DNA of 53,099 nucleotides, from the NCBI GenBank assembly GCA_030770425.1, contig JASJFT010000057.1, positions 1 through 53,099 on the forward strand, given 5' to 3'. The translations under genes were made by a program, and so were the position numbers. Below the pieces are notes generated by a model. It did no database searches and had not been told where the DNA came from. It saw nothing but the letters and a program-made list of their open reading frames with translations. This document shows positions 30,832 to 40,840 of this stretch, in pieces. How positions within the stretch are numbered: position 1 is the first letter of the stretch; every line of letters starts with the position of its first letter. This DNA comes from Darksidea phi (lineage: Eukaryota > Ascomycota > Dothideomycetes > Pleosporales > Lentitheciaceae).

Positions 30832-31897
30832 TTCCTGACTCGTAGTTTGGTCTTTTAGATTTATTAATTTAATTGTAAATAATAGGGGTACTGACGTAAT
30901 TATCTCGGACGTTGCGTCTGTAGATGTACAATATTATATTAAAGGAGAAGCTAACGTGGACAACGTTAGATATATATATTTAGAGCTGAACTTGGAATAG
31001 ACGTACGGAATAATGATTATTAGTAATACGGAAAAAGCTTAGTAAATTGATTTGCTAGCTCTAGAAGTTATGGCCGGTAGCGATATATAAAATAACAACG
31101 TATATCCTACTTAGACTTTTTGATTTTCTTTCCTACTCTCTCTCCCGTAATACCAAGTATAGAGGCGGTCTCCCCTAGCTAATATTATATATCTGACCTT
31201 TATCCTACTCCTCGCTCTTATGGTAGAGCTCTATATCGAAGATCTGAAGGAGCCTTATTATTGTCCGATTGGCGACTATTAGTATAAGTCTATTAGAAGT
31301 TAGTAACGAAGTCGAAGTGAGTGGAAGGGTATATATATAGTTGAAATACGATTTACCTAAATAACTTCTTAGCCCCGCGCCGAAAGGCTGAAAAACGGCT
31401 TTATTGTCGTCTCGGAAATCTCGGACTCCTTCGGGAAGCTAGTACTCTAGGACGAAAGTCTCGGCCTTGATAAAATTTATTAGCAGACGGAAGACGGTAA
31501 ATTAATTTATTCCGACGGATGTCTGGTTTGTATTAGTACTAATTACCCTCTAAGATTGGGTGCTTTTACTTACGTCTAGAGGGATAAAGTACCTATCTAC
31601 TATTTACCCCGCCTAACCCGTTCGACGCTAGAAATTTCTAGCGGCGGGGGGATATAAAAGTATAGCTTTATTAATGGTGGCTATTATGTGTGTCGTCGAC
31701 TGGCTAGCTATAGCTTCCTTCTAAGTAGTCTCGGTATATCGTAGATTGCTTAGTAAGTAGTAGATTATTGATAAAAGGACTACGGTAAGCTCTTGACCTC
31801 TAATATTAAGTAGAACTGTGGTTATACCAACTATCTCGTTATAACCGATACCCTTCGCGGAATTGTTGCTGATGATCTAGCGTACCGTTAGCCTTTT
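30832..31897. other. AT-rich RIP-like desert
   Basis: About 1 kb of AT-rich DNA dense with stops on both strands. It separates the FAD oxidoreductase relic from the truncated P450. It has the character of RIP-mutated transposon DNA, but no motif was readable and no terminal repeats were found. Confidence 0.5.
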
Positions 31898-32790
31898 CTA
31901 TGGGGATTTAGAACAAGAATGGTTACTGACGTATTTCATGAAATCGATCTGGTTCGGGAAATCCTTGCTCATTCGCTTATCGTCCCTCGCTTTCGTAGGC
32001 TGGAAATACTCAGTCTCAGCCGCTGCGATGGTAGGAATCTTCATCAACTTCATAAGCCAATTGATGGGCCTATACGCCCTATACGCGTAGATCATCGGAT
32101 AGGTTGCCATCTTCTGGAAGAAAGCTTCTGTGTAAGGATGGCTTTATTCGGTATTAACGCTGTCGAACGATTCGCCGAAGGTTAGGTGCGACATGATGTC
32201 GAACGTCATCCGGATGAACCAGTGGTTGATGTCGATCTTTTGGTCGGTGAGGGTGAGGAGGCTATTTGTTAGTTTTGAGATGTGCTGGTCTACTGTACTT
32301 TCTTGGTCTCTGAGAGCGGAGCTGGAGAAGGCGTACGACAGGATCTTGCGGATCCGGGCGTGATCTGTCTGCATCGGTAGAGCCTGCATTTTCAGGAACA
32401 TGGGACCGCATGAGGAAGACGTGCTGTGTACATACTAAAGAGATGGATCGGCTCCGGACGATCGGGGAAGTGCTTGTAGTCCTTTTGAAGTTGCATCTTC
32501 CCCTCTTGAAAAGAGTATACATCTGCAAGCAGTCAATCTTGAGTATTGAATTACGGTAGGGGAAAGAATGATATGCCGGAAATGATATGAGAGAACTTGA
32601 CATACCTTTCCAAGCAGGAGCCGTGGCGAATGAAACAGCATCGGGTGCGATTCTCACTACTGGGCCGTACTTTTGATGAACAGCATTCACATCATCCACA
32701 TAATGGCCGCGAAGCGTGCCCCACATGCCGTGAGATGCAAAAGCAGATCGAGCTCATGGTCCAGGAATCTTCGCCAGCGGATGGGAAGTA
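31898..32790 (-). pseudogene. cytochrome P450, N-terminal and middle fragments
   Basis: Minus-strand pieces in order: GHYVDDVNAVHQKYGPVVRI and a following APDAVSFATA (near 32620-32710), DHARIRKILSYAFSSSALRD with a C-helix-like pattern (near 32330-32370), FDIMSHLTFGESFDSV, and YRPINWLMKLMKIP (near 32050). These follow fungal P450 order from the proline-rich start to about the middle of the protein. The I-helix, ExxR and heme loop are missing, and the AT-rich desert begins where they should be. Frames shift between pieces, partly perhaps at introns. It is truncated. Confidence 0.65.
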
Positions 32791-33234
32791 ACATTGTAGA
32801 TCGCAGTGACCTGTAGTCTAGGTTAAATGTTGTCCGAATTTTACAATTGGATGAGATTACCTACTAAGCCAATAAGCGATGCGATAGTATACGGTAGGGG
32901 AACGTGGAATGGAGAGATCATACCGAATTGGATCCTGATAGCGTCTTGCCTGAACCCTCGAATGCGGGCACAAGCCGAGGCAAATATATCAAAGTTCCTA
33001 AGCGGTGCGATTGCACACCTCGGCACCCGGTCAATACGGCGGGTGGGGCATGCAGATTGGGACGGACAGAAGGGCCTTGCGGTAACCGGTATCAGTTGTG
33101 CGCATCTCGGCTCCTTTCTCCACTACCCTTGCACACTCTACCTTCCTCTCAACTTGTCTTTATTTACACCCCGAAAAGCGATCCCAGTTACTCCTGGAAC
33201 CATAGCCGAATTCTTGGGGACATGCACGCTCGAC

Positions 33235-33955
33235 ATGGCTGAGCAGCTCGTCCCGCAATTCACACCTTATCGTGACAGATGCGCTGATTCACGGCAATGG
33301 CTGCGGCGAGGGTGCCGTAACACAGGCCATCATGGCCAGCAACCCACCTAAAAGCATTCACATTAAAGCCAAGGATCGAAATCCAACAGTGCTTGCCGAA
33401 CTTCGAACGCAAGCATCCGCTGTAGCGTGGCCAGTCGATATTAGCGAAATGGACTCGACTGCGCTCGACTTCCCCGACAGCTATTTCTCGCACAGCTTTC
33501 TAAATTTTGTGATACTGCAAGCATGGCGAGAGGATAGCAAACTAGCTAGCGAGATATACCGCACGCTAAAACCGGGCGGGTGGCTGTGGTGACGATATTC
33601 GAGCATCTACCGACCGTGACGGTCTTTATGGCAGCGCACAAGTATCTTCCAAGAGAGGGTGCGGAGGCAAGGAAATACGAGAAGCACTGCTAAAGGTTGG
33701 TTTCCCCGAAGCGAAAGTAAGAGCTGAGAGAGCAACGACGCGAGTGCGGGTGCGGAGTCCGAAGAGATGGTGTGAGATTGGGTGGTCGTTGGGTGGGGCT
33801 GCACTCGGCGGGTGGAAGAAAGAAGACGAAGGAATGTGGGATGAGGCTATCGATGTGGCTGGAGACACTTATTGGTGGGCCATGGTGGCGGGCTGATGGG
33901 GACGGCCAAGGAGGTTATGGAGATGGTTGCCAGTGTCGTGATTGCAACATGTATT
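33235..33955 (+). pseudogene. class I SAM methyltransferase relic
   Basis: The frame starting near 33235 (MAEQLVPQFT) shifts at about 33270 into IHGNGCGEGAVTQAIMA, the SAM-binding motif I, then PVDISEMDSTALDFPDSYFS (motif II region) and EIYRTLKPGGWLW (post-motif), ending at a TGA at 33590-33592. Family-like sequence continues in other frames to about 33900 (RSPKRWCEIGWSLGGAALGG). At least one frameshift and one stop disrupt it. It resembles the adjacent full-length methyltransferase on the opposite strand and may be a paralogue. Confidence 0.65.
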
Positions 33956-34098
33956 GAAAGTGATAATTCTGTCATTGCAATTTTCAACTATTCTACCTAG
34001 CTAACCAAACCAGATCCGCTCCGGCCACGGTCCAAAATGACGTAACCATACCGTATCGTAGTACCAAATTGCCCACGCTGGGCGGTCAAGCCAGTGTT

Positions 34099-34968
34099 CT
34101 ACTTAGTCGCGATAGCGACGTTGGCTATGAACTTCAATTGTAGCCTTCCGGCCTCAAGCTCCTTATAGCTATCAGTCTTGCGTAGTTCGGCCTTGACGAT
34201 CTCAATCGCCTTATCCCACTTCTCCTCATCTGACTCAAGCCAGCCAATAGCTGTAGTACCACCACTAAAGCTCCATAATATAGTAGCATAGCGGTCAACG
34301 CTAGTCGTAGTAACATAGACATCGCGCTTAGTCAAGGTAATCTTGTCCTTCGCAAAGCCACCCTTCTCAATAACCAACTGCAGAAAGTCCGCATTCTCCC
34401 TCTTGTCGAGTCTACCCCTCAGTTCCGGCGTGCCCTTAGGTCGGGTACGTTTTGAGGCAGCCCTAACCGGATCCATACTGGGCACATAAGCCCACGAGTT
34501 AAAAGCCGCGACACCGCCAGGCTTCAGCGTCCTGTAAATCTCCGTAATCGCCGAGATATCATCCTCAGGTAGCTCGAAGAGAAGCGAAGTGCCAATCGCA
34601 TGAGTGAAAGTCGAGTCCGCGATGGTGTGAAGTTTGCTTGCATCCCCTTTGATGGCTTCGGCAGGCCATCCGTTCTCTGCAGCTTTCTTCTTGTAGACAT
34701 TCAAGGCACCTTCGCTGATATCGACGCCTTTGATTGAGAGTCGGGATGCGGCATCTGCGCCGACAGCATCGATGACAGCAGCGGTTCCAGCGCCAGTGCG
34801 GCACCGATCGTCGAGGATGACGGAACCGGGACTGATGGGCAAGATCTCGGTGACGATGGCTTTCGCCAGGTTTTCCATGCCGTCGCCAACTAGCTCATCG
34901 TAGAGTTGAGGGGTGAGTGCGAGCGCCTGCTTAGGCTTGAAGGTCTTGGTACTCTCTGGATTATTCAT
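34099..34968 (-). CDS. class I SAM-dependent methyltransferase, motif I altered
   Basis: An intronless 289-residue frame from an ATG at 34968 (ACCATGA). The order is typical of fungal secondary-metabolism methyltransferases: motif I region SVILDDRCRTGAGTAAV (~54-70), then IKGVDISEGAL (acidic residue after strand 2), a motif III-like EDDISAITEIYRTLKPGGVAAFNSW, and a C-terminal beta-rich part. In motif I the loop expected as DxGCGTG reads DDRCRTG, with Arg (CGG and CGC codons) at two positions that are normally small. This should hinder SAM binding, so the protein may be catalytically weak even though the frame is open. It is the only undamaged frame in the 27-36 kb group. Confidence 0.8.
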   Translation of the reverse strand: MNNPESTKTFKPKQALALTPQLYDELVGDGMENLAKAIVTEILPISPGSVILDDRCRTGAGTAAVIDAVGADAASRLSIKGVDISEGALNVYKKKAAENGWPAEAIKGDASKLHTIADSTFTHAIGTSLLFELPEDDISAITEIYRTLKPGGVAAFNSWAYVPSMDPVRAASKRTRPKGTPELRGRLDKRENADFLQLVIEKGGFAKDKITLTKRDVYVTTTSVDRYATILWSFSGGTTAIGWLESDEEKWDKAIEIVKAELRKTDSYKELEAGRLQLKFIANVAIATK

Positions 34969-35091
34969 GGTTGCAGGTAGGGCTTTCAGTTAGAGTTGAA
35001 AGTGATGTGGAGAAGGAGAATTACCAATGTAATGGCGGGGGGGGCGGGCTTTTACCTACCTTCGCGTCCTATGCGGCACAGTTCGTGTAGC

Positions 35092-35166
35092 GCGCGAGGC
35101 AGTAGCGCGCGAGGGAGTAATGCGCGAGGGAGTAACGCGCGAGGGAGTAACGCGTGAGGCAGCGCG
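35092..35166 (+). repeat. 15-bp GC-rich tandem repeat
   Basis: Five consecutive 15-bp units of the form GCGCGAGGGAGTAAC with small changes in the first and last. It lies ~125 bp upstream of the methyltransferase start, in its promoter region. Confidence 0.85.
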
Positions 35167-35317
35167 CCGCATTCCGGAACCTGTCCGTGGATCCGGGGCA
35201 GCCGAACGGGTGCCGGAGCTTTTCAGACGCTGCAAGCCTCTTCCAACTTCTTAAAATACATGCATTTGGGGAGTGAATGTGCTTTCCACTTTGTTATTGC
35301 CAGAATTGGGGCTTGTT

Positions 35318-35597
35318 ATGGCCACCACCACTGCGGATGTTTTGATTATTGGCGGCGGTCCCGCGGGGCTATCGGCGGCCTTGACCCTTGTACGACGGTA
35401 GAGTCGTACAAAGATTTCATCGGCGTGGATGCGGAAATTAAGAGGATTGAATCAGGTTTGGAAGCAGGAGATAGTCGAGGATGCAGGTACCATGGGCGAA
35501 GAGTCATCCTAGCGAATGGCGTCAAGGACTGTTTTCCTGACATTGAGGGGTACGACAAGGCTTTGGGGGAAGGGCATGTAAGTGATCTTGGATGACT
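35318..35597 (+). pseudogene. second FAD oxidoreductase, internally deleted fragment
   Basis: An ATG at 35318 opens DVLIIGGGPAGLSAALTLV, an intact FAD Rossmann motif (GGGPAG), followed by a stop at 35399-35401. In a second frame the sequence resumes with YKDFIGVDAEIKRIESG and VILANGVKDCFPDIEGYDKA, the region that lies ~100 residues later in such enzymes. An internal deletion has therefore removed the middle, and nothing follows. It resembles the oxidoreductase relic at 29759. Confidence 0.65.
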
Positions 35598-35970
35598 GTG
35601 CTGTAGAATGACCGATGCTGAGCTTCTCCAGCTTCCATGACTCTTTTGCACAAGGCTACCAACCCGACCCATCCATTAGTCACAGCGGCGTCCTGGCCGT
35701 CAACCAAAACCAAAAACCACCAACCATAATAAATCCAGAAATAATATGTCATTGTAATGGCTCAAGTATGCCGCGTCGAATTCGAGCTGTACAGGCTACG
35801 CGCGGCTATCAGACGAAGTATTGAGCAGCCATTACCCCCGAAAAACACTAAAATGCCATGTATTTACTATATAAATCACTATTGTGGGGGGGGTTGTTGA
35901 TGGGCGCTGATCCGCTTCCGAATTCGAGAAAGACCTTTCGGCAAACAGACTTTTGAACTAGTACTATATC

Positions 35971-36840
35971 TTAGAAGAAGGAGAACAACAACCGTTTGAT
36001 GAACTTTAAAAGCAACAGAAGATCTGCTTTGGCCGAGTGATCTTCCAAAAGCCACACAACGTCTTCATGGCCACGCTGCCTCGCGATATCCAGGCAAGAT
36101 GTCCCTTCGTCGTCTTTGGCTAGCGGATCAGCGCCTCGTTCCAGCAACAGTTGGACGCATTCCACGTTTCCCTGCCTACAAGCGTGGTAAAGCGCCGTGC
36201 CCTGCGCCTCATACGGCTCATCTTCGTCTTCGTCGAATGGATACGAAGACACGTCTCGGTCTTCGATGTTGAGACCGCGATCCAGAAGCAGTCTCAGCGC
36301 CTTCACGTTCCCCTCCTCAGCAGCTGCCACCCCCGCCCCGGAATTCTCCAAATCATGTCCATGATCAAGCAGCAGCTTAAGCATCTCTTGATTAGCCCCG
36401 TCTCCGCAGATGGTCCATGAGATGGCAGTTGGCCCATGAATCGGATCAATCGGTGTTGATCGATGCCCATGCTCAAGCAGCCACTTTGCAAACTCATACT
36501 CGCCGCCCCTAACACCGCCCACAACAGCAGAAGATAGTGCGTCGCCGAGAGCCTCGCATTCATGGGCGTTGAGATCGAAGCCATGGTCGATTAGGATTTG
36601 GAAGATAGGAGGAGATGCCCCGCTCACGGCGGAGAGGAAGAAGTCACCATTGAAAGATTCCCGAGGAGGCCTCCAGCCTTGGTCGCAACACCACTGCATG
36701 ATGTGGGGCTGCCCATGTTCTGCAGCGTGTTTGGCGATTTCCTCTAGCGTCATGTTGGGTTGATAGAGATCTTTGAATCGGGTGACATCGCCCGATGCCA
36801 TGGCAGAGACAACTGCGTCTGGCAAGTTTGGGGGCTTCAT
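35971..36840 (-). CDS. ankyrin-repeat protein
   Basis: An intronless 289-residue frame from an ATG at 36840. Ankyrin-like units run through most of the protein. The clearest are MLKLLLDHGHDLENSGAGVA followed by AEEGNVKALRLLLDRGLNIE, then ALYHACRQGNVECVQLLLER with GADPLAKDDEGTSCLDIARQ (~215-255). The repeats are divergent, unlike those at 12094-12786, so this is a different and older type. An acidic loop SYPFDEDEDEPYE interrupts the array, and the C-terminus is a hydrophobic/basic tail (ADLLLLLKFIKRLLFSFF) that could be a membrane anchor. A TATATA box lies ~75 bp upstream. The partner is unknown; such proteins are common, variable members of fungal genomes. Confidence 0.8.
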   Translation of the reverse strand: MKPPNLPDAVVSAMASGDVTRFKDLYQPNMTLEEIAKHAAEHGQPHIMQWCCDQGWRPPRESFNGDFFLSAVSGASPPIFQILIDHGFDLNAHECEALGDALSSAVVGGVRGGEYEFAKWLLEHGHRSTPIDPIHGPTAISWTICGDGANQEMLKLLLDHGHDLENSGAGVAAAEEGNVKALRLLLDRGLNIEDRDVSSYPFDEDEDEPYEAQGTALYHACRQGNVECVQLLLERGADPLAKDDEGTSCLDIARQRGHEDVVWLLEDHSAKADLLLLLKFIKRLLFSFF

Positions 36841-37224
36841 TGTGAAGATTTCAAATTCGTTTTAATGGCGTGTCTGTTTGGTTGCGGATACCTCAGCGAG
36901 TGCGCGGACCCTTATATACCTGTGGCATGAAATGAGTCATGAATTCGTTATTTTACCAAAACATTGTACACTAGCTCTCGATGTCCTCCAATCACCTTTG
37001 CAACGAGTGTATGTATAGCATGTGAAAGCATGTGAAGCCACCCACTCACCGTGACCGAGCAGATGATATACCACTTCACTATTACGCTTATTAGGAAAAG
37101 ACGACACATTCAGAAAAGAGAAACGAATGTAATTGAAAAAAAATACCCCCCATAAACGAGCGTGGTACTTGGTGACTGATGTTCCTCCTAGTACCCAAAG
37201 CAATTGACCTCCAGTTTCCCCTCT

Positions 37225-37905
37225 TCATCTGCTCTCGGGATCTGGCATCCCCCTCGTCCACCAAACATTTTCCTCGTCCCTATCAGGCAGCACCAGATCC
37301 CGTCCGTACTCGTAATCAATACGAATTATCTTATCAACCATGCCAACTTCCTTCATCACCGGAAACTCTTTGCCGAAGAAGGTGCCATCCTTCCTCGGCG
37401 CAACTCCCCTAGGCGTGACGAGGTAGACCGTGCCGGAAGACACCTCTGCGAAAACTTCTGACACCCAGAAGATGAACCGATCCCAATCCTTTTTGTCACT
37501 CGGAGCCTATTCGCCGCGGTTGACAATATTGGGCTTGGAAAAGACCATCTCCAGGTGTACGAGCTTGGCTGCTCGGATTTGTCCTTTCGCTTCGAGGATG
37601 TTCTCATTGGCTGTTCTTTCGTTGGCGCGGCCTAGCGATGTGAAGAAGGCGGATCTGTGCGGACGGGGCGGCTTTGCTCGAAGGTAGATTTGGCGAAGCT
37701 CGTCTTTCGATACCGGTAAGCAGGGCTTCTGAAGGGCTTGGCCCTTTTGTTTGGTGGAGCGGCGAGATCTGCAAGAAGCCGGGGCCGGAGAAGTCCGGAT
37801 ACGAGCTGGAGTCGTGCAGCGCCAGTAGAGGAACCACAAGCCACCAAGAAAGCAGAACAAAAGAAAGCAAATACCTCCCGTATGCATGATGAATGATGTA
37901 TGCAT
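37225..37905 (-). pseudogene. membrane-anchored hypothetical protein with in-frame TAG
   Basis: From an ATG at 37905 the frame encodes an N-terminal membrane segment (GGICFLLFCFLGGLWFLYW, ~10-28). It then has a basic linker and a segment with LVHLEMVFSKPNIVNRGE, where a TAG at 37509-37507 ends it at 132 residues. The same frame stays open beyond the stop for 93 codons with conserved-looking sequence (DWDRFIFWVSEVFAEVSSGT, VYLVTPRGVAPRKDGTFFG, FPVMKEVGMVDKIIRIDYEY) to 37225. The continuity without a frameshift indicates one gene of about 226 residues with a single nonsense change or, less likely, readthrough. I do not recognise the family. Confidence 0.6.
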
Positions 37906-38039
37906 AATGAATAGAGAATGTCAAACTCTATCAATAGTTGATGGTAAGAGAGTGGGTAGGTAAGAAGATGATGATGCATAGATGAGAATTTGGAATGTAA
38001 AATAAACGAACAAACAGTGCCAAGGCATTGGGCTGGGAA

Positions 38040-38658
38040 GGAACAGACGCGCCCGAATTGAGGAGGGCAAGAACCCCGGCCTTTCGCTGCAGGACTGTGT
38101 CGACCGGCAGGCGCTTCTTGACGCGGCGCTAGGCGCAGACCGAGACGACACGGCGTTGGCTATAGACGACGGCAACTTCAAGCCGGATAACGTCATCGTT
38201 GACGCCGAGTACAACATCCAAGGGTATGTATCAGGGAGCGGGTGCATGTCTGGACGGCGTGTTTCGTAACAATTGACCACCACAGCGTCATCGACTGGGC
38301 GTTTGCGCGTCCGGCTCCGATCCCACGCGCCGCCGGCTTTCCCCGCTCCCTGTGGCGGTCGTCATTGTTTTCCGCCTCGAGTCCAGCAGTCCAGACGGAC
38401 CGAGAGGCCTACGTCGCGTCCTTTGCCGCGCAGTCATCGCCGGCTGCGTCGTACATGCGGCGGTGGCAGACCGCACCAGACGTGGACTTTTGCACGCTCT
38501 ACCTGGAGTCGCTCTTCAGCAAGGGCATGTACTTTCGTTTGGCACGTGCCGGGTGGAGGCTGCATTGTTGCGGGCTTGTTGTGAAGGAGGACGCGCGAAG
38601 GGGAGACGCCCCTAAGAAGGAGAATGGGTGGGTACTTTACGGAGGGCGTTCGGGGTGA
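38040..38658 (+). pseudogene. aminoglycoside phosphotransferase-like (APH) relic
   Basis: A frame with DDGNFKPDNVIVDAEYNIQG joins across a 62-nt intron (38224-38285, GTATGT donor, CACAG acceptor) to VIDWAFARPAPIPRAAGFPR. This is the catalytic and metal-binding core of the fungal APH/choline-kinase-like fold (HGDxxxxN...DWE). The usual HGD before FKPDN is DDG here, so the first catalytic His is lost, and the Glu after DW is replaced by Ala. The N-lobe is absent upstream. Sequence continues to a stop at 38656-38658. It is probably a decayed copy. Confidence 0.65.
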
Positions 38659-39489
38659 AAGCAGGTGGCAGACATCTCGTCAGAGGGTTAGGGGAATGAG
38701 TCTGCTCAATTTTTTTCATGTAGCTTAGTCGTAATCCATGTGTGCTCACACGCCATGTTCTGCGATTCCCACTCTCACGCTCCCTCAAAAGGCTGTGGGG
38801 GCTCAGCACAAGCGACCGGCAGTCCGTTGTTTCAGACTCGAGAACGACGCTCCGCGGCAGATGCCCACTTGATTGGATATCTGGGCCACAACAACCTCGA
38901 GATGCAGAGCATGGGGGTTACGCACGCTCAAGTCAATGGTTACTACATACATACAGTACGGCTACGGCCTGCAACAACCGTACGAAGTCGTCCCCAACAT
39001 CTTTTATGCACAACCTGCCGGTATCGCCTCGCCAACAACCGCGCTAGCTACACCATCCCTCAGACGAATGCTGTCGACGTGTGAGATGGTGGTTTTATTG
39101 TTCGGCTCGGCAAGACCGACCTGGCGTTCTCTGCCGATAATGTATAAGTATCACCTATCTACCGAGGAATAACTGAGACGACCAATCACCCCCAAACAAC
39201 TGCAGCCCAAAACTAGTCGATTTCATTGCGCCAAGGACTTGTCCAATGATTTACGTTTGATAGCCACGCCATCTGTGCAGCTTGCGTTCCATCATGGTGC
39301 AGCACACCGTTGCCAAGGCAGATACGATTGGCCATGCGACAGAGGCAAAACTTGGCCGGGCCGTGCCATACTACTCGGCCGATATAGCAAGATACTCATG
39401 TCGGCAAGGAACACCCGGCAGCATCCAGACTGGTCGTCTCGCATGAAGGGGATACGCAGTGACCATCCAATGCTGTAATGCAACAGTGT
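38659..39489. other. intergenic, nothing recognised
   Basis: A few 60-115-codon frames on both strands lack recognisable domains. One ATG-initiated frame at 39295 (VAKADTIGHATEAKLGRAVP) looks protein-like but is short and unassigned. Confidence 0.35.
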
Positions 39490-40840
39490 ATCGATTGTCT
39501 ACTATCTAAGGCAGTACTCTACTCGGATCGCGTGGGAATAAGGAAGTCATCCGAATGTTAGGAAGACCGAGATAGAACTATACAATCCGCTCCAAGCCAA
39601 TTCCGCCTCCACCATGGGGAGGACATCCAAACTTGAAGCCTTCAACATAATCGCGCAGACCATCCGAGTCTGGACTCATTCCATGTTCTCGGATCCTCTC
39701 GATGAGGAGATCGTGGATATGAATACGTTGCGCGCCAGAGAGAATCTCTTGTCTACGCATAAACATATCATACGAGTTTGAGTAGCTCTTGTTCTTCTTG
39801 GAAGGCATAGTGTAGAAAGGACGTATAGCAGTGGGAAACTGGTCGAGAGTATAGAAGTCGGAATTGTACTAGTAGCTTGTTAGCTGGACAGTCTATAGGT
39901 TATATCTGTATAGATTTTACCTTCTCAAGAATAAGTTGACCCAGTTTCTTCTCCTAAGGAGTTGTGAGGCCGTCATAATCACCCAGAGTTTCACCAGCCT
40001 CCCGCAGCATCTCAACACCCTGAGAAAACTCGATTCGGGGGATATTCGAAATTGCTGGAAGCTTGAATGGTTCTACGGCGTAGACCTTCCGTATAAGCTC
40101 AGTTTCCTTGCCGTACCTCTCGTTCAAGCCGTTGAATATGAAAAGCATAAGCTTCTCGAGTATGTCCACTACTTCATGATAATCCTCTAGGATTTCCATT
40201 TCCATGTCGAGGCCAGTAAACTCTGTTACTCAGTCAGTTTGGATCCTCGCGGCCTCGTCAACGTGTCATCAAAGCTGCTTCTGAGGATCAGCGCATAATA
40301 CTTACCAGTCAAATGTCTAACCGTGTTGGATTTCTCCGCGCGAAAGACCGGACCTATCTCCATCACCCTCGGGAACCGACTCTGGATAGCCATCTGTTTG
40401 GCCAGTTGCGGACTCTGAGCGAGATAAGCATTTCTATGGAAATAGTCGAGACGAAACACGCTGCTTCCCCCTAGCTGAGTTAGTTGTGTCTGGTTTACAA
40501 GCTGAAAGCTCACCTTCGGTCGGCGCGCCCATTATCTTGGGGGTATGGATCCGGATAAAGCCATGAGAGCGGAGGAATTCTTGAAACAAACAATCAACGC
40601 TATCTTTAATGAGGAAGGTATAGTGGTTGAGTTTGGCTCGCAAGTCGAGTACACGATTATTTAGTCTCGTATTCAGTGACACCAGAGGTTGGGCTTGGCT
40701 AACTTCCGTAGTGGGATCCTTGTCTTCCGAAGGCAGCGGGCCTTCTGAGTCCGCGGGCTGTAATGGTAGCGGCAACTATGCTTTAGAAACGATGTAAATT
40801 CTCCTCGCTTAAAGTTCGAAATCTTGAATTGTTGTACTCT
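39490..40840 (-). pseudogene. aspartyl-tRNA synthetase paralogue, two in-frame stops
   Basis: Exons in order on the minus strand: TRLNNRVLDLRAKLNHYTFL and [18 protein letters not shown], intron 40513-40471 (43 nt), [20 protein letters not shown] with [14 protein letters not shown] (class II motif 2), an intron of ~93 nt, DMEMEILEDYHEVV, an intron ending CTACTAG near 39868, then [19 protein letters not shown] and [14 protein letters not shown] (motif 3). This is the catalytic half of a eukaryotic class IIb AspRS. Splice sites and active-site motifs are kept. However, a TAG at 40778-40776 lies before the catalytic domain, and a TAG at 39580-39578 removes the last ~25 residues, which are still readable in frame. 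The N-terminal anticodon-binding domain is missing. This is almost certainly an extra copy beside an essential gene elsewhere. Confidence 0.8.
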
